Origin: an uncultured Clostridia bacterium
Lineage (GTDB): Bacteria; Bacillota; Clostridia; Christensenellales; Pumilibacteraceae
Assembly (NCBI GenBank): GCA_944372345.1
Contig: CALVYT010000005.1
Span: 1 to 64,000, forward strand
DNA length: 64,000 bases
Direction of reading: 5' to 3'
Part shown: positions 50,004 through 58,610 of the stretch, piece after piece
How positions within the stretch are numbered: position 1 is the first letter of the stretch
How the letters are laid out: the number at the start of each line of letters is the position of its first letter
Notes under the pieces: generated by a model
The model's input: only the letters and a program-made list of their open reading frames with translations
The model's database searches: none
Told to the model about the DNA's origin: nothing
Translations under genes and position numbers: made by a program

Positions 50004-51055
50004 GATTGCTTACGGCGGGAGAGAGCCACGGCAAAGGGCTCGTCGGCATACTCGAAGGATTGCCTTCGGGAGCGAAGATAGACATAGGACGCGTGAACGC
50101 GGAACTCGCCCGTCGGCAGGGCGGTTACGGGCGCGGCGGCAGAATGAAGATAGAAACGGATACGATCGAAGTGCTGTCCGGGCTCAACGGCGGGGTCACG
50201 CTCGCCAGTCCGCTCGCTTACTTCATCAAAAACCGCGACTACGAGAACTGGACGGCGGTGATGTCCCCCGAAACGGGCGACATATCGCTGAAAAAGCTCA
50301 CGCGCGTCCGTCCCGGACACGCGGACCTTACGGGCGTGAAGAAATACGGTTTCGGCGACAACGCCCGCCCCGTGCTCGAACGCGCGAGCGCGCGGGAAAC
50401 GGCGGCGAGAGTGGCGGGCGGAGCGATCTGCCGCCAGGTGCTCGAAGCCGTAGGAGTGACGATAAGCAGCCGCGTGCTGCATATCTGCGGCATAACGGAC
50501 GCCGCGGAGCAGCGCGCCGCGATAGACGAAGCCATGCGCGCGGGCGACACGCTGGGCGGCGAGGCCGAGATAACGGTGAAAGGTATGCCGCTCGGCGTGG
50601 GCAGCTATGTGCAGTACGACCGCCGTCTTGACGCGCTCTACGCGTTCCACCTGATGGGGATAAACGCCGTCAAAGCCGTGGGCGTCGGCATGGGGCGCGA
50701 TCTGGCGTATATGAAGGGCAGCGAAGCGCACGACTGCATATATCCCGACGGCAGGCATACCAACCGCGCGGGCGGTTTGGAGGGCGGTATGAGCAACGGC
50801 GAGGACATCGTTCTCACCGCGGCGTTCAAGCCCATACCCACGCTTATGAAGAACGGGCTTGCCACCGTCGATCTCGCGACGGGAAAGCCCGCGTCAGCCG
50901 CGGCGGAGCGCAGCGACTGCTGCGTTATGGAAGCGGCGGCGGTGGTGGCGGAGAACGTCGTCGCGCTCGCGACGCTGACCGCTCTTCTCGACACGTTCGG
51001 CGGCGACACGCTGGAAGAACTGCGCGCACGCACGGACGAAAGGAGGGCGAAGTGA
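50000..51055 (+). CDS. aroC: Chorismate synthase
   Basis: A 351-residue FMN-dependent enzyme making chorismate from EPSP. Family signatures: LTAGESHGKGLVGILEG at the start, RRQGGYGRGGRMKIE, VRPGHADLTG, YIGVG-type segment replaced by GVGMGRDLAYMKGSEAHD and AGGLEGGMSNGEDI near 250. Slightly short (usual 360-390). Overlaps tyrA by ATGA and aroB by GTGA. Confidence 0.96.
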   Translation: MRLLTAGESHGKGLVGILEGLPSGAKIDIGRVNAELARRQGGYGRGGRMKIETDTIEVLSGLNGGVTLASPLAYFIKNRDYENWTAVMSPETGDISLKKLTRVRPGHADLTGVKKYGFGDNARPVLERASARETAARVAGGAICRQVLEAVGVTISSRVLHICGITDAAEQRAAIDEAMRAGDTLGGEAEITVKGMPLGVGSYVQYDRRLDALYAFHLMGINAVKAVGVGMGRDLAYMKGSEAHDCIYPDGRHTNRAGGLEGGMSNGEDIVLTAAFKPIPTLMKNGLATVDLATGKPASAAAERSDCCVMEAAAVVAENVVALATLTALLDTFGGDTLEELRARTDERRAK

Positions 51056-52047
51056 AAGCGGAGATAGGCGACGCGACAGCCGCAGCGGAGCGCATTCTGC
51101 GCTCGGACAATATTTTCACCGTGACGGACTCCAACGTCGCCGACTTCTATCCGTCGCTGTTTGCCGGAGTGCGGCACACCGTTATCCCGGCGGGAGAAAA
51201 GTACAAGACGCTGGATACCGTCGGTAAGATCGTTTCGGATATGGTGAGCGCGGGCTGCGACAGGCAGACGACGCTCGTCGCCGTCGGAGGCGGCGTGACG
51301 GGAGATACGGCGGGGTTTGCCGCGGCGTGCTTTATGCGCGGCGTGAAGTGGATAAACGTGCCGACGACGCTGCTCGCGATGGTGGACAGCGGCATAGGCG
51401 GCAAGACGGGCGTGGACGTGGGCGGCTATAAGAACGTCGCGGGGGCGTTCCATATGCCCGGACGCGTCGTTGTCTGCCGCGATTTTCTGCGCACTCTGCC
51501 CGAGCGCGAATGGCTGTGCGGGTGCGGGGAGATGATAAAACACGCGCTGCTCGACAGGGATATTTACGACGAAACGGTGCGCGGCATAGACGGACTGATC
51601 TCGCGCGGGGAGTGCGCGGGCAGGCTGATAGAGATGTCGGTGAGATATAAGGAGAGCGTGGTCGCCGCGGACTTCAAGGAGAGCGGACTGCGCAAGCGGC
51701 TCAACGCGGGGCATACCGTGGGGCACGCCGTCGAGCGGCTGGACGGATTCCGCCTGTCGCACGGCGAATACGTCGCGCTCGGACTGCTCGCCGAAGCGGA
51801 AATGTTCTCCGATGAGCTGGATCCCGCATACCTCTCCGCGCTGCATATGCTGTGCGGCAAGGTGTGCCGTCATCCGTTCCCGTCGGTGAGCGCGGAGGAC
51901 GTGACGGAGACCGCGAAAGCGGACAAGAAGAACAGCGGCGGGGAGATAGTCGTGATGCTGCCAGTCGGCGGCGGGGACGTGGAAGAGAAGCGTCTGACGC
52001 CCGAAGAGTTTTCGCGGAGGCTGAAAAGATGTTTGTCCGCCCTGTAA
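51052..52047 (+). CDS. aroB: 3-dehydroquinate synthase
   Basis: A 331-residue NAD- and metal-dependent cyclase that converts DAHP to dehydroquinate. Signatures: PAGEKYKTLDTVGKI, AVGGGVTGDTAGFAAACFMRG (quoted in part: GGGVTGDTAGFAA), PTTLLAMVDSGIGGKTGVD, and metal ligands in EMIKHALL, RLNAGHTVGHAVE. The start is GTG 51052 overlapping the aroC stop, with GGAGG before it. The 3' end overlaps aroA by 19 bases. Confidence 0.96.
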   Translation: MKAEIGDATAAAERILRSDNIFTVTDSNVADFYPSLFAGVRHTVIPAGEKYKTLDTVGKIVSDMVSAGCDRQTTLVAVGGGVTGDTAGFAAACFMRGVKWINVPTTLLAMVDSGIGGKTGVDVGGYKNVAGAFHMPGRVVVCRDFLRTLPEREWLCGCGEMIKHALLDRDIYDETVRGIDGLISRGECAGRLIEMSVRYKESVVAADFKESGLRKRLNAGHTVGHAVERLDGFRLSHGEYVALGLLAEAEMFSDELDPAYLSALHMLCGKVCRHPFPSVSAEDVTETAKADKKNSGGEIVVMLPVGGGDVEEKRLTPEEFSRRLKRCLSAL

Positions 52048-53273
52048 AATATTTCGACAGAACGCTCCGGACGGCTCCGGACAAGAGCATAACCCACCGC
52101 GCGGTGATGTTCAACGCGGCGGCGGAGGGCGAGGCGATAGTGACGAACGCCCTGCTCGGCGGCGACTGCCGTTCGACGATAGCGTGTATGAAAAAGCTGG
52201 GCGCGGAGATAGACGTCGACGGCTCGACGGTGCGCGTGCGCGGCTGCGCGAAGTTCCGCGACGCGCGGCTCGACGCGGGCAATTCGGGCACGACGACGCG
52301 CCTGCTTGCGGGGCTGCTCGCGGGGCGGGGCGTGACGGCGAGCATAGACGGCGACGACAGCCTGCGCTCGCGCCCGATGAAGCGGGTGACCGATCCGCTG
52401 TCGCTGATGGGCGCGGACATAACCTCGACGGCGGGCAGAGCGCCGCTCTATATCCGCCCCGCAAAGCTGCACGGCATAACCTACGCTATGCCGATGGCGA
52501 GCGCGCAGGTCAAGAGCGCGATCATCCTCGCAGCGCTCGGCGCGGACGGCGTCACGCGCGTGACGGAGCCCGCTCTTTCCCGTAACCATACGGAGCTTAT
52601 GCTGCGCGCAATGGGCGCGGACGTGGCGAGCGACGGACCGACGGTGACGGTGGTCCCCGGGCGGCTGCGCGCGGCGGACGTGTGCGTTCCCGGCGATATG
52701 TCGGCGGCGGCGTTCCTGTTCGGCGCGGCGGCGGCAGTGCCCGGCGGCAGGGTAACGGTGGAGGACGTGGGTATCAATCCCACCCGCACGGGCGCGCTCG
52801 AAGTGCTGGCGGAAATGGGTCTGAAAATAACGACGGACAACGTTCGCCGCGGCGCGGAGCCTCTGGCGGACGTGACTGCGGAGCGGACGGGGGCGCTTTC
52901 CCCGTTCACGATAACGGCGGCGGACGTGCCGTCGCTGATAGACGAGATACCTTTGCTCGCCGCGGTCGCGGCGTTCGCGGAGGGCGACAGCGTGATAAGC
53001 GGCGCGGCGGAACTGCGCGTCAAAGAGTCGGACAGGATAGAAACGACCGCCGCGATGATCCGCGCGATGGGCGGCGAGGTTGAGACCCGCGCCGACGGAA
53101 TGACGATAAAGGGGCGCGGCGGACTGCGCGGCGGAACGGTTGACTCGTTCGGCGACCACCGCATAGCGATGAGCGCGGCGATAGCCGCCCTCGGCAGCGA
53201 ACGCGGCTGCGAGATAAAGGGCGCGGAGAGCGCGTCGATCAGCTATCCCGGGTTCTGGGAGGTCGTATGCTGA
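52029..53273 (+). CDS. aroA: 3-phosphoshikimate 1-carboxyvinyltransferase (EPSP synthase)
   Basis: A 414-residue EPSP synthase joining shikimate-3-P and phosphoenolpyruvate. Substrate-binding motifs: TAPDKSITHRAVMF (Lys ~19), LDAGNSGTTTRLLAG (~82-96), DGDDSLRSRPM (~110-120), SAQVKSAIIL, and the C-terminal VKESDRIETTA and FGDHRIAMSAAIA. The GNSGTT form with Ser instead of the usual Ala lies in the glyphosate-contact loop; consequences for sensitivity are unknown. GGAGG precedes ATG 52029. Confidence 0.96.
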   Translation: MFVRPVKYFDRTLRTAPDKSITHRAVMFNAAAEGEAIVTNALLGGDCRSTIACMKKLGAEIDVDGSTVRVRGCAKFRDARLDAGNSGTTTRLLAGLLAGRGVTASIDGDDSLRSRPMKRVTDPLSLMGADITSTAGRAPLYIRPAKLHGITYAMPMASAQVKSAIILAALGADGVTRVTEPALSRNHTELMLRAMGADVASDGPTVTVVPGRLRAADVCVPGDMSAAAFLFGAAAAVPGGRVTVEDVGINPTRTGALEVLAEMGLKITTDNVRRGAEPLADVTAERTGALSPFTITAADVPSLIDEIPLLAAVAAFAEGDSVISGAAELRVKESDRIETTAAMIRAMGGEVETRADGMTIKGRGGLRGGTVDSFGDHRIAMSAAIAALGSERGCEIKGAESASISYPGFWEVVC

Positions 53274-54061
53274 AACTCTGCGTGTTCGGCAGCGGCATAA
53301 GCTATACGCTTTCGCCGATCATCCACAAAGCCGTTCTCTGCGAGTTGGGCGTTCCCGCCGAATACGGCGTGCTCGACGTATCCGAGAGCGGATTCGACGC
53401 GGCGGTGCGCAGGCTGCTTGCGGATCTCGATGGATTCAACGTGACAAAACCTTTCAAGCGCGCAGTCATTCCTTATTTGTCCTCTGTGGAAACGGGCGGG
53501 CTTGACGCCGTGAACGTCGTAAAGATAAACGGCGGACGGGCGACGGGGTATAATACGGACGCCGACGGGTTCGCGGCGGCTCTGACGGAGCTGACGGGGT
53601 CCGTCCGCGGAATGAAAACGCTTATGATAGGCGCGGGGGGAGCGGCGGAAGCCGTCGCGTATGCGCTCTCGCGTATGGGAGCGGACGTTGCGATCTGTAA
53701 CAGGACGCACGAAAAGGCGGTGCGGCTCGCGGAGAAATACGGGCTGCGCGCCGTCGCTTCGGCAAAGGACGCGGGAGCGGCGGAACTGATAGTCAACTGC
53801 GCCACGCCGTCGTCCGCGCCCCCTCTTCCCGAGGGCGCCGATCTCGGCAGGGTCAGGTACGCCTACGATCTCGTTTACTCGCCGCGCACGACGCGGTTTA
53901 TGACGGCTTGCGCCGAAGCGGGAGCAAAAACGAGCGACGGACTGGGTATGCTGATATACCAGGCGATAATAGCGGACGAAATATTCACGGGACTCAAAGG
54001 CGACCGCGCCGCGCTGCGTAAGGCGGCGGAGCGCGCGCTCGAAAAGGAGGGACGGATATGA
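53267..54061 (+). CDS. aroE: Shikimate dehydrogenase
   Basis: A 264-residue NADPH enzyme reducing 3-dehydroshikimate. Signatures: GSGISYTLSPIIHKAVL (shikimate-binding Ser/Ser), GFNVTKPFKRAVI (catalytic Lys ~66), YNTDADGF (Asp ~95), the nucleotide loop IGAGGAAEAVAYAL and the NRT motif CNRTHEKA. Its start overlaps the aroA stop by 7 bases; its end overlaps aroQ by ATGA. Confidence 0.95.
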   Translation: MLKLCVFGSGISYTLSPIIHKAVLCELGVPAEYGVLDVSESGFDAAVRRLLADLDGFNVTKPFKRAVIPYLSSVETGGLDAVNVVKINGGRATGYNTDADGFAAALTELTGSVRGMKTLMIGAGGAAEAVAYALSRMGADVAICNRTHEKAVRLAEKYGLRAVASAKDAGAAELIVNCATPSSAPPLPEGADLGRVRYAYDLVYSPRTTRFMTACAEAGAKTSDGLGMLIYQAIIADEIFTGLKGDRAALRKAAERALEKEGRI

Positions 54062-54507
54062 AGATACTCATAATCAACGGACCCAATCTCAATATGCTGG
54101 GGACGAGAGAGAAGAAGATATACGGCGAACGGACGCTCGCCGATATGAACGCGGAGATCGCGGAGTGGTGCGCGGAGCGCGGCATAGACACGGTGTTCTT
54201 CCAGTCGAATATCGAGGGGGAGATCGTGTGTGCGGTGCAGGACGCCGTGCGCCGTTTCGGAGCGGACGGAATAGTCCTCAACGCGGGCGCGTATACGCAT
54301 TATTCGCGGGCGATAGGGGACGCGCTGCCCTGCGTGGATATTCCCAAAGTGGAAGTGCATATCTCCAACGTCCACGCGCGCGAGGATTTCCGCCACGTTT
54401 CCGTGCTGGCGGACAACTGCAACGGCGTGATCTGCGGATTCGGCGCGGACAGTTATAAGCTCGCATGCCTTGCGATCAAGGGCATACTGGACAGGAGCGG
54501 CGCGTGA
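54058..54507 (+). CDS. aroQ: Type II 3-dehydroquinate dehydratase
   Basis: A 149-residue dodecameric-type dehydroquinase. Active-site pieces: INGPNLNMLGTRE, Tyr in KIYGERTLADM (~22), FQSNIEGEIV, LNAGAYTHYSRAIGDAL (Asn/His), VEVHISNVHAREDFR and GFGADSYKLA. Length is normal. ATGA overlap with aroE, GTGA overlap with aroK. Confidence 0.96.
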   Translation: MKILIINGPNLNMLGTREKKIYGERTLADMNAEIAEWCAERGIDTVFFQSNIEGEIVCAVQDAVRRFGADGIVLNAGAYTHYSRAIGDALPCVDIPKVEVHISNVHAREDFRHVSVLADNCNGVICGFGADSYKLACLAIKGILDRSGA

Positions 54508-55022
54508 ACATAGGGCTGATAGGTATGCCCGGCACGATGAAGTCGAGCGTTGGCAAAGCACTTTCCGCGCTGACGGGCATGCCGCTCGTCGACACGGACG
54601 AGGAGTTCGAGCGCGAAGAGGGCAGGAGCATAAGCGACGTTTTTGAAACGGACGGAGAGGCGTATTTCCGCGCGCGGGAGAGGGCGATCGTCGCCCGCGT
54701 CTGCGGCGGGGACGGCGCGGTGATCTCCTTCGGCGGCGGAGCGCCGCTCGACGCGGGCAGCCGCGCGGAGATGAAACGCGGGTGCCTTACGGTGCTGCTG
54801 ACCGCTACGCCCGAATGTATCGCCGAGCGGTGCTCGCACAGCGACGCCCGTCCGCTGCTCCGCGGGGATATGATCGGACGCGTGCGCCGTCTGCTCGCCG
54901 AGCGCGCGGACGTATACGCGGAATGCGCGGACGTCACCGTCGACACTACCGGCAGAAAGCCGGAAGAGGCGGCGGAAGAAATAGCGGCGGCGGTGAAAAA
55001 CTTGCGCGAACGGGGCAAATGA
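54504..55022 (+). CDS. aroK: Shikimate kinase
   Basis: A 172-residue P-loop kinase phosphorylating shikimate. Walker A is GMPGTMKSS (residues 7-15), a slight variant of GxxGxGKS with Met in place of the second Gly; the shikimate-binding Asp is in LVDTDEEFE (~34), Arg in FRARERAIV (~58), and the Gly triplet SFGGGAPLD (~78). The start is GTG 54504 overlapping the aroQ stop. It closes the operon: all steps from DAHP to EPSP/chorismate plus tyrA are here; DAHP synthase is not. Confidence 0.93.
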   Translation: MNIGLIGMPGTMKSSVGKALSALTGMPLVDTDEEFEREEGRSISDVFETDGEAYFRARERAIVARVCGGDGAVISFGGGAPLDAGSRAEMKRGCLTVLLTATPECIAERCSHSDARPLLRGDMIGRVRRLLAERADVYAECADVTVDTTGRKPEEAAEEIAAAVKNLRERGK

Positions 55023-55023
55023 C

Positions 55024-55053
55024 TTGCAAAAAGCCTCCCGCGAATGCTATAAT
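55024..55053 (+). promoter_or_regulatory. Promoter of the transketolase operon
   Basis: TTGCAA (55024-55029), 18 bp, TATAAT (55048-55053), starting right after the aroK stop codon. Confidence 0.65.
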
Positions 55054-55094
55054 AACATCGGAAGAATATTTTTTTCGGACAAAAGGACAGAAAA

Positions 55095-57095
55095 ATGGAC
55101 AATAAGACACTTCGCTATGCGATCGATTCCGTCAGAGTGCTGTCGGTGGAAGCCATCGAAAAAGCCAAGAGCGGACATCCCGGCACGCCTCTCGGCGCCG
55201 CGCCCGCAGTATCCGCGCTTTTCGGCAGGTATCTCAGGCACGATCCCGCAGACCCCGCGTTTTTCGACCGCGACAGGTTCGTGCTTTCCGCGGGACACGC
55301 GTCGAGCATGCTTTACAGCGTGCTGCATCTGTGCGGATACGGCATCACCAAAGAGGATCTCGCGTCCTTCCGTCAGCTGCGCAGCAGACTGCCGGGGCAT
55401 CCCGAATACGGCGCGACGCCCGGCGTGGAAACGAGCACGGGTCCGCTCGGGCAGGGCATAGGCAACGCCGTAGGTTTCGCGCTTGCGGAAAAGATGCTTG
55501 CCGCACGGTTCAACCGCGACGGTTTCCCCGTGGTCGATCATTATACCTATGCGTTCTGCGGCGACGGGTGCCTGATGGAGGGGCTCAGCTACGAAGCGGC
55601 GAGCCTTGCCGGCTCGTGGAAGCTGGGCAAGCTGATAGTCATATACGATAAGAACGACGTCACGATCGAGGGCGCGATAAACGGCGTGTTCGACGACGAC
55701 GTGGCTGCGAGATTTGCGGCGCAGGGCTGGCAGGTGGTCGACGCGGGCGACGGCGAGGACGTCGATGCGTTCGGCGCGGCGCTCACTCTCGCCAAGGCGG
55801 ACAAGGAACGTCCGACGCTCGTCATAATCCACACCGTCATAGGACGCGGCACGTCGAAAGCGAACAGCGAGTCCAGCCACGGCGCTCCGCTCGGCGAGGA
55901 CTGCATAGCGGAGATGAAAGCGGCGATGGGCTGGAAGCAGCCGCCGTTCACCGCTCTGCCCGGCGCGGCGGAGTTTACCCGCGAGGTAAAAGAGCGCGGC
56001 GCGAAAGCGCATTCGGAGTGGAACAGGCTCATGCGCGCATATAAGAACGCGTATCCCGAACTGCACGCGGAACTGACCGGTCGGATGAAAGGGAAGTTTC
56101 CCGACGTCGCTCACGACGAGGAGTTCTGGGCGGCGGCGCCGAAGGGCAACGCGGCGACGCGCGCGCACTCGGGAGCGGTGCTCAACTGGCTGGCGGACAA
56201 CCGTATGCCCGACCTTGTCGGCGGCAGCGCGGATCTCGGTCCGTCCAATATGTCGATAATGAAGTCCCGCGGTTACTATTCGGCGCAGACCCCCGCGGAG
56301 AGCAACATACACTTCGGAGTGCGCGAACTGGCTATGGCGAGCATAGCGAACGGCATAGCCCTGCACGGCGGACTGCATCCGTACTGCGCGACGTTCTTCG
56401 TGTTCTCCGATTACTTCAAGGGTTCGGTCAGAATGACCGCTCTGATGGATCTGCCCGTGCTTTATATTCTCTCTCACGACTCCATAGGCGTGGGCGAGGA
56501 CGGTCCTACTCATCAGCCTGTGGAGCAGCTTGCGATGCTGCGCACGCTGCCCAATCTGCGCGTGTTCCGCCCCTGCGACGGGCTGGAAACCGCGGCTGCC
56601 TACGCGTATTACTGCACGGGCAAGCACCCCGTGGCTGTGGTCACCAGCCGTCAGAAGCTGACGTCGCCCGAGGGCACGGACGGCGCGGGCGCGATGAAGG
56701 GCGGTTATATCCTCTCCGACAGTGAAAAAGACGTTCCCGACGTCATACTTATGGGAACGGGCAGCGAGGTATATCTGCTCGTCGAAGCGAAGAAGCTGCT
56801 GGCGGAAAAGGGAGTGGACGCGCGCGTCGTTTCCATGCCCTGCCTCGAAGAGTTCGACGCACAGCCCGCGGCATACCGCGAGTCCGTACTGCCCGACGCG
56901 GTGCGCGCGCGCGTGGCGGTGGAAGCGGGCAGTTCGGTCTGCTGGTATAAATATGTCGGGCTGGACGGCATGACCGTCTGCAAGGACGATTTCGGGCTTT
57001 CCGCTCCCGCGGGAGTGCTGTTCGAGATCAATCGCTTCACCCCTGCGGATGTGGCGGCGGCGGCGATGAAAACGATAAGGAAGGCGAAAAGATGA
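55095..57095 (+). CDS. tkt: Transketolase
   Basis: A full-length 666-residue transketolase of the pentose phosphate pathway, which supplies erythrose-4-phosphate to the shikimate genes just upstream. Thiamine diphosphate site: EAIEKAKSGHPGTPLG (His ~27), GPLGQGIGNAVG, FCGDGCLMEGLSYEAASLAG (GDG ~154) and the Asn/Asp ligands in YDKNDVTIEG. The pyrimidine-binding part has VGGSADLGPSN, FGVRELAMASIANG (catalytic Glu) and DSIGVGEDGPTHQPVEQ. AGGA-type ribosome binding site; overlaps the next gene by ATGA. Confidence 0.97.
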   Translation: MDNKTLRYAIDSVRVLSVEAIEKAKSGHPGTPLGAAPAVSALFGRYLRHDPADPAFFDRDRFVLSAGHASSMLYSVLHLCGYGITKEDLASFRQLRSRLPGHPEYGATPGVETSTGPLGQGIGNAVGFALAEKMLAARFNRDGFPVVDHYTYAFCGDGCLMEGLSYEAASLAGSWKLGKLIVIYDKNDVTIEGAINGVFDDDVAARFAAQGWQVVDAGDGEDVDAFGAALTLAKADKERPTLVIIHTVIGRGTSKANSESSHGAPLGEDCIAEMKAAMGWKQPPFTALPGAAEFTREVKERGAKAHSEWNRLMRAYKNAYPELHAELTGRMKGKFPDVAHDEEFWAAAPKGNAATRAHSGAVLNWLADNRMPDLVGGSADLGPSNMSIMKSRGYYSAQTPAESNIHFGVRELAMASIANGIALHGGLHPYCATFFVFSDYFKGSVRMTALMDLPVLYILSHDSIGVGEDGPTHQPVEQLAMLRTLPNLRVFRPCDGLETAAAYAYYCTGKHPVAVVTSRQKLTSPEGTDGAGAMKGGYILSDSEKDVPDVILMGTGSEVYLLVEAKKLLAEKGVDARVVSMPCLEEFDAQPAAYRESVLPDAVRARVAVEAGSSVCWYKYVGLDGMTVCKDDFGLSAPAGVLFEINRFTPADVAAAAMKTIRKAKR

Positions 57096-57685
57096 CAGAC
57101 GACAGCGTGTTCTATGCGTTCCTGTCGAGAATGAAATATATCGGCAGGTGGGCGCTTATGCGCAACACGCGGACGGAGAACGTGCTCGAACACAGCGCGA
57201 CCGTCGCAATGTTCGCGCACGCGCTCGCGGTTCTGCACGTCCGCAACGGCGGGGACGTCGATCCCGACCGCGTGGGCATGATCGCGCTGTATCACGAAAC
57301 GGGCGAGGTACTCACGGGCGACCTGCCCACGCCCGTCAAGTATTTCAATTCGGACATCACGAGCGCGTATAAGGACATAGAAAAGCGCAGCGAGAAGAAA
57401 CTCGTCGAGTCTCTGCCGGACGAATTGCGCGGAGAGGTGGACGGGCTGGTCTGCGGCGGCAGCGATACGGAGCGGCGGCTCGTCAAGTATGCGGACACTC
57501 TCGCGGCGTACGTCAAGTGCGTGGAGGAGCTCGCGCAGGGTAATACGGAGTTTGCGGAAGCGGAGCGTTCCACGCTCGCAAAGCTGAAAGCGTATAACAG
57601 TCCCGAGGTGGAGTATTTCCTCGGACATTTCGTGCGGCCGTTCGGAATGTCGCTCGACAGGCTGAGTCTCGGACTGGGCAAATGA
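57092..57685 (+). CDS. HD-domain 5'-deoxynucleotidase, YfbR-like
   Basis: A 197-residue HD-superfamily phosphohydrolase. Metal ligands: His in NVLEHSATVAMFAH (~33 and ~43), the HD-type pair in IALYHETGEVLTGDLPTPVKYFN (quoted in part: LYHETGEVLTGDLPTP, ~69) and Asp in VKYADTLAAYVKC (~137). YfbR removes phosphate from deoxynucleoside 5'-monophosphates; the sequence from YHETGE to PTPVKY is a hallmark. ATGA overlap with tkt suggests coupled expression. Confidence 0.87.
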   Translation: MTDDSVFYAFLSRMKYIGRWALMRNTRTENVLEHSATVAMFAHALAVLHVRNGGDVDPDRVGMIALYHETGEVLTGDLPTPVKYFNSDITSAYKDIEKRSEKKLVESLPDELRGEVDGLVCGGSDTERRLVKYADTLAAYVKCVEELAQGNTEFAEAERSTLAKLKAYNSPEVEYFLGHFVRPFGMSLDRLSLGLGK

Positions 57686-57710
57686 CTTTCGCGTCGGGAG
57701 AGATGCGCGT

Positions 57711-58487
57711 ATGGATAAAGTGGTAGTTATAACGGGCGCGAGCGGCGGACTGGGAAAGGCGATAGCCGACTTATACCGCGCGGGCGGCGACAGGGTATGC
57801 GGTCTGTCGCGCTCGGCATGCGACGAGGAAAAGGACGAGTACCGCTGCGACGTGACGGACGAAGCGCAGGTGAACGCCGCGGTGGAAAAGATCGCGGCGA
57901 AGTACGGGCGCATAGACGTCGTGATAAACAACGCGGGAGCGGGTATGTTCGGCACGGCGGAGCTTGCGCCGATGAGCGAGATAAAGCGGATAATGGACAT
58001 ATCGTATTTCGGCTCGCTGTTCGTCACCCGCGCGTGCCTGAAACATATGGACAGGGGCGGGCGGATAGCGATGATATGCAGTATCTCCGCTATGACGGTC
58101 ACGCCCTATCATTCGGCGTACTGCGCGGCGAAAGCGGCGCAGCTTATGCTCGGCGAGTCGCTGTATATGGAATTGAAGCCTGCCGGTATATCCGTCGTGA
58201 CGATCTGCCCGGGCGAGATAAGTACGGGCTTTACGGCAAACAAGACGGTATACGCGGACACCAACGCGCGCTATCTCGGGCGCGTCGATAAAGCCGCGTC
58301 CGTCGCCGCGTCGAGAGCGGACAAGCGTATGAGCGTCGAAAAAGCGGCGAAAAAGATTTACGACATATGCCGAAAGGGCAAAAAGGCGGTATATATCGTC
58401 GGCGGCAAGTATAAGTTCTTCCGCCTTGCGCAGCGGTTAACGACGGATACTGCTTTCCTCTCTCTGACATCTCATTTTGCCAGTTGA
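57711..58487 (+). CDS. Short-chain dehydrogenase/reductase
   Basis: A 258-residue classical SDR. Cofactor motif VITGASGGLGKAIA (TGxxxGxG, ~6-19), Asp in RCDVTD (~50), NNAGAGMFG (~78), catalytic Ser in ICSISAMTV (~133), Tyr and Lys in YHSAYCAAKAA (~146/150). A C-terminal basic/hydrophobic tail (KYKFFRLAQRL) may bind membrane. The substrate cannot be told. GGGAG lies about 11 nt before ATG 57711, 25 bp after the HD gene. A 21-bp hairpin starts in its last codons. Confidence 0.88.
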   Translation: MDKVVVITGASGGLGKAIADLYRAGGDRVCGLSRSACDEEKDEYRCDVTDEAQVNAAVEKIAAKYGRIDVVINNAGAGMFGTAELAPMSEIKRIMDISYFGSLFVTRACLKHMDRGGRIAMICSISAMTVTPYHSAYCAAKAAQLMLGESLYMELKPAGISVVTICPGEISTGFTANKTVYADTNARYLGRVDKAASVAASRADKRMSVEKAAKKIYDICRKGKKAVYIVGGKYKFFRLAQRLTTDTAFLSLTSHFAS

Positions 58488-58528
58488 AATGCAAATCGCC
58501 CGAATGCTCGGGCGATTTGCATTTCAAC
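58483..58528 (+). terminator. Long hairpin terminator of the tkt operon
   Basis: Twenty-one-bp perfect stem from GTTGAAATGCAAATCG (58483 on) to TTTCAAC (ending 58528) with a 4-nt loop. It overlaps the SDR stop codon. A CCTTTTTCTTT tract follows ten bases later. Confidence 0.75.
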
Positions 58529-58545
58529 TTTATGCCTTTTTCTTT

Positions 58546-58605
58546 GATGGGAAGCCGCATAGCGCCGCTTGAGCGGCTGCGTGCTCGGTCGGGCGGCTTC
58601 CCATC
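58546..58605. repeat. 60-bp element with 13-bp perfect terminal inverted repeats
   Basis: GATGGGAAGCCGC (58546-58558) and GCGGCTTCCCATC (58593-58605) enclose a shortened version of the 131-bp element that starts 6 bp further on. It looks like an internal-deletion copy. Confidence 0.8.
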
Positions 58606-58610
58606 GCAAT

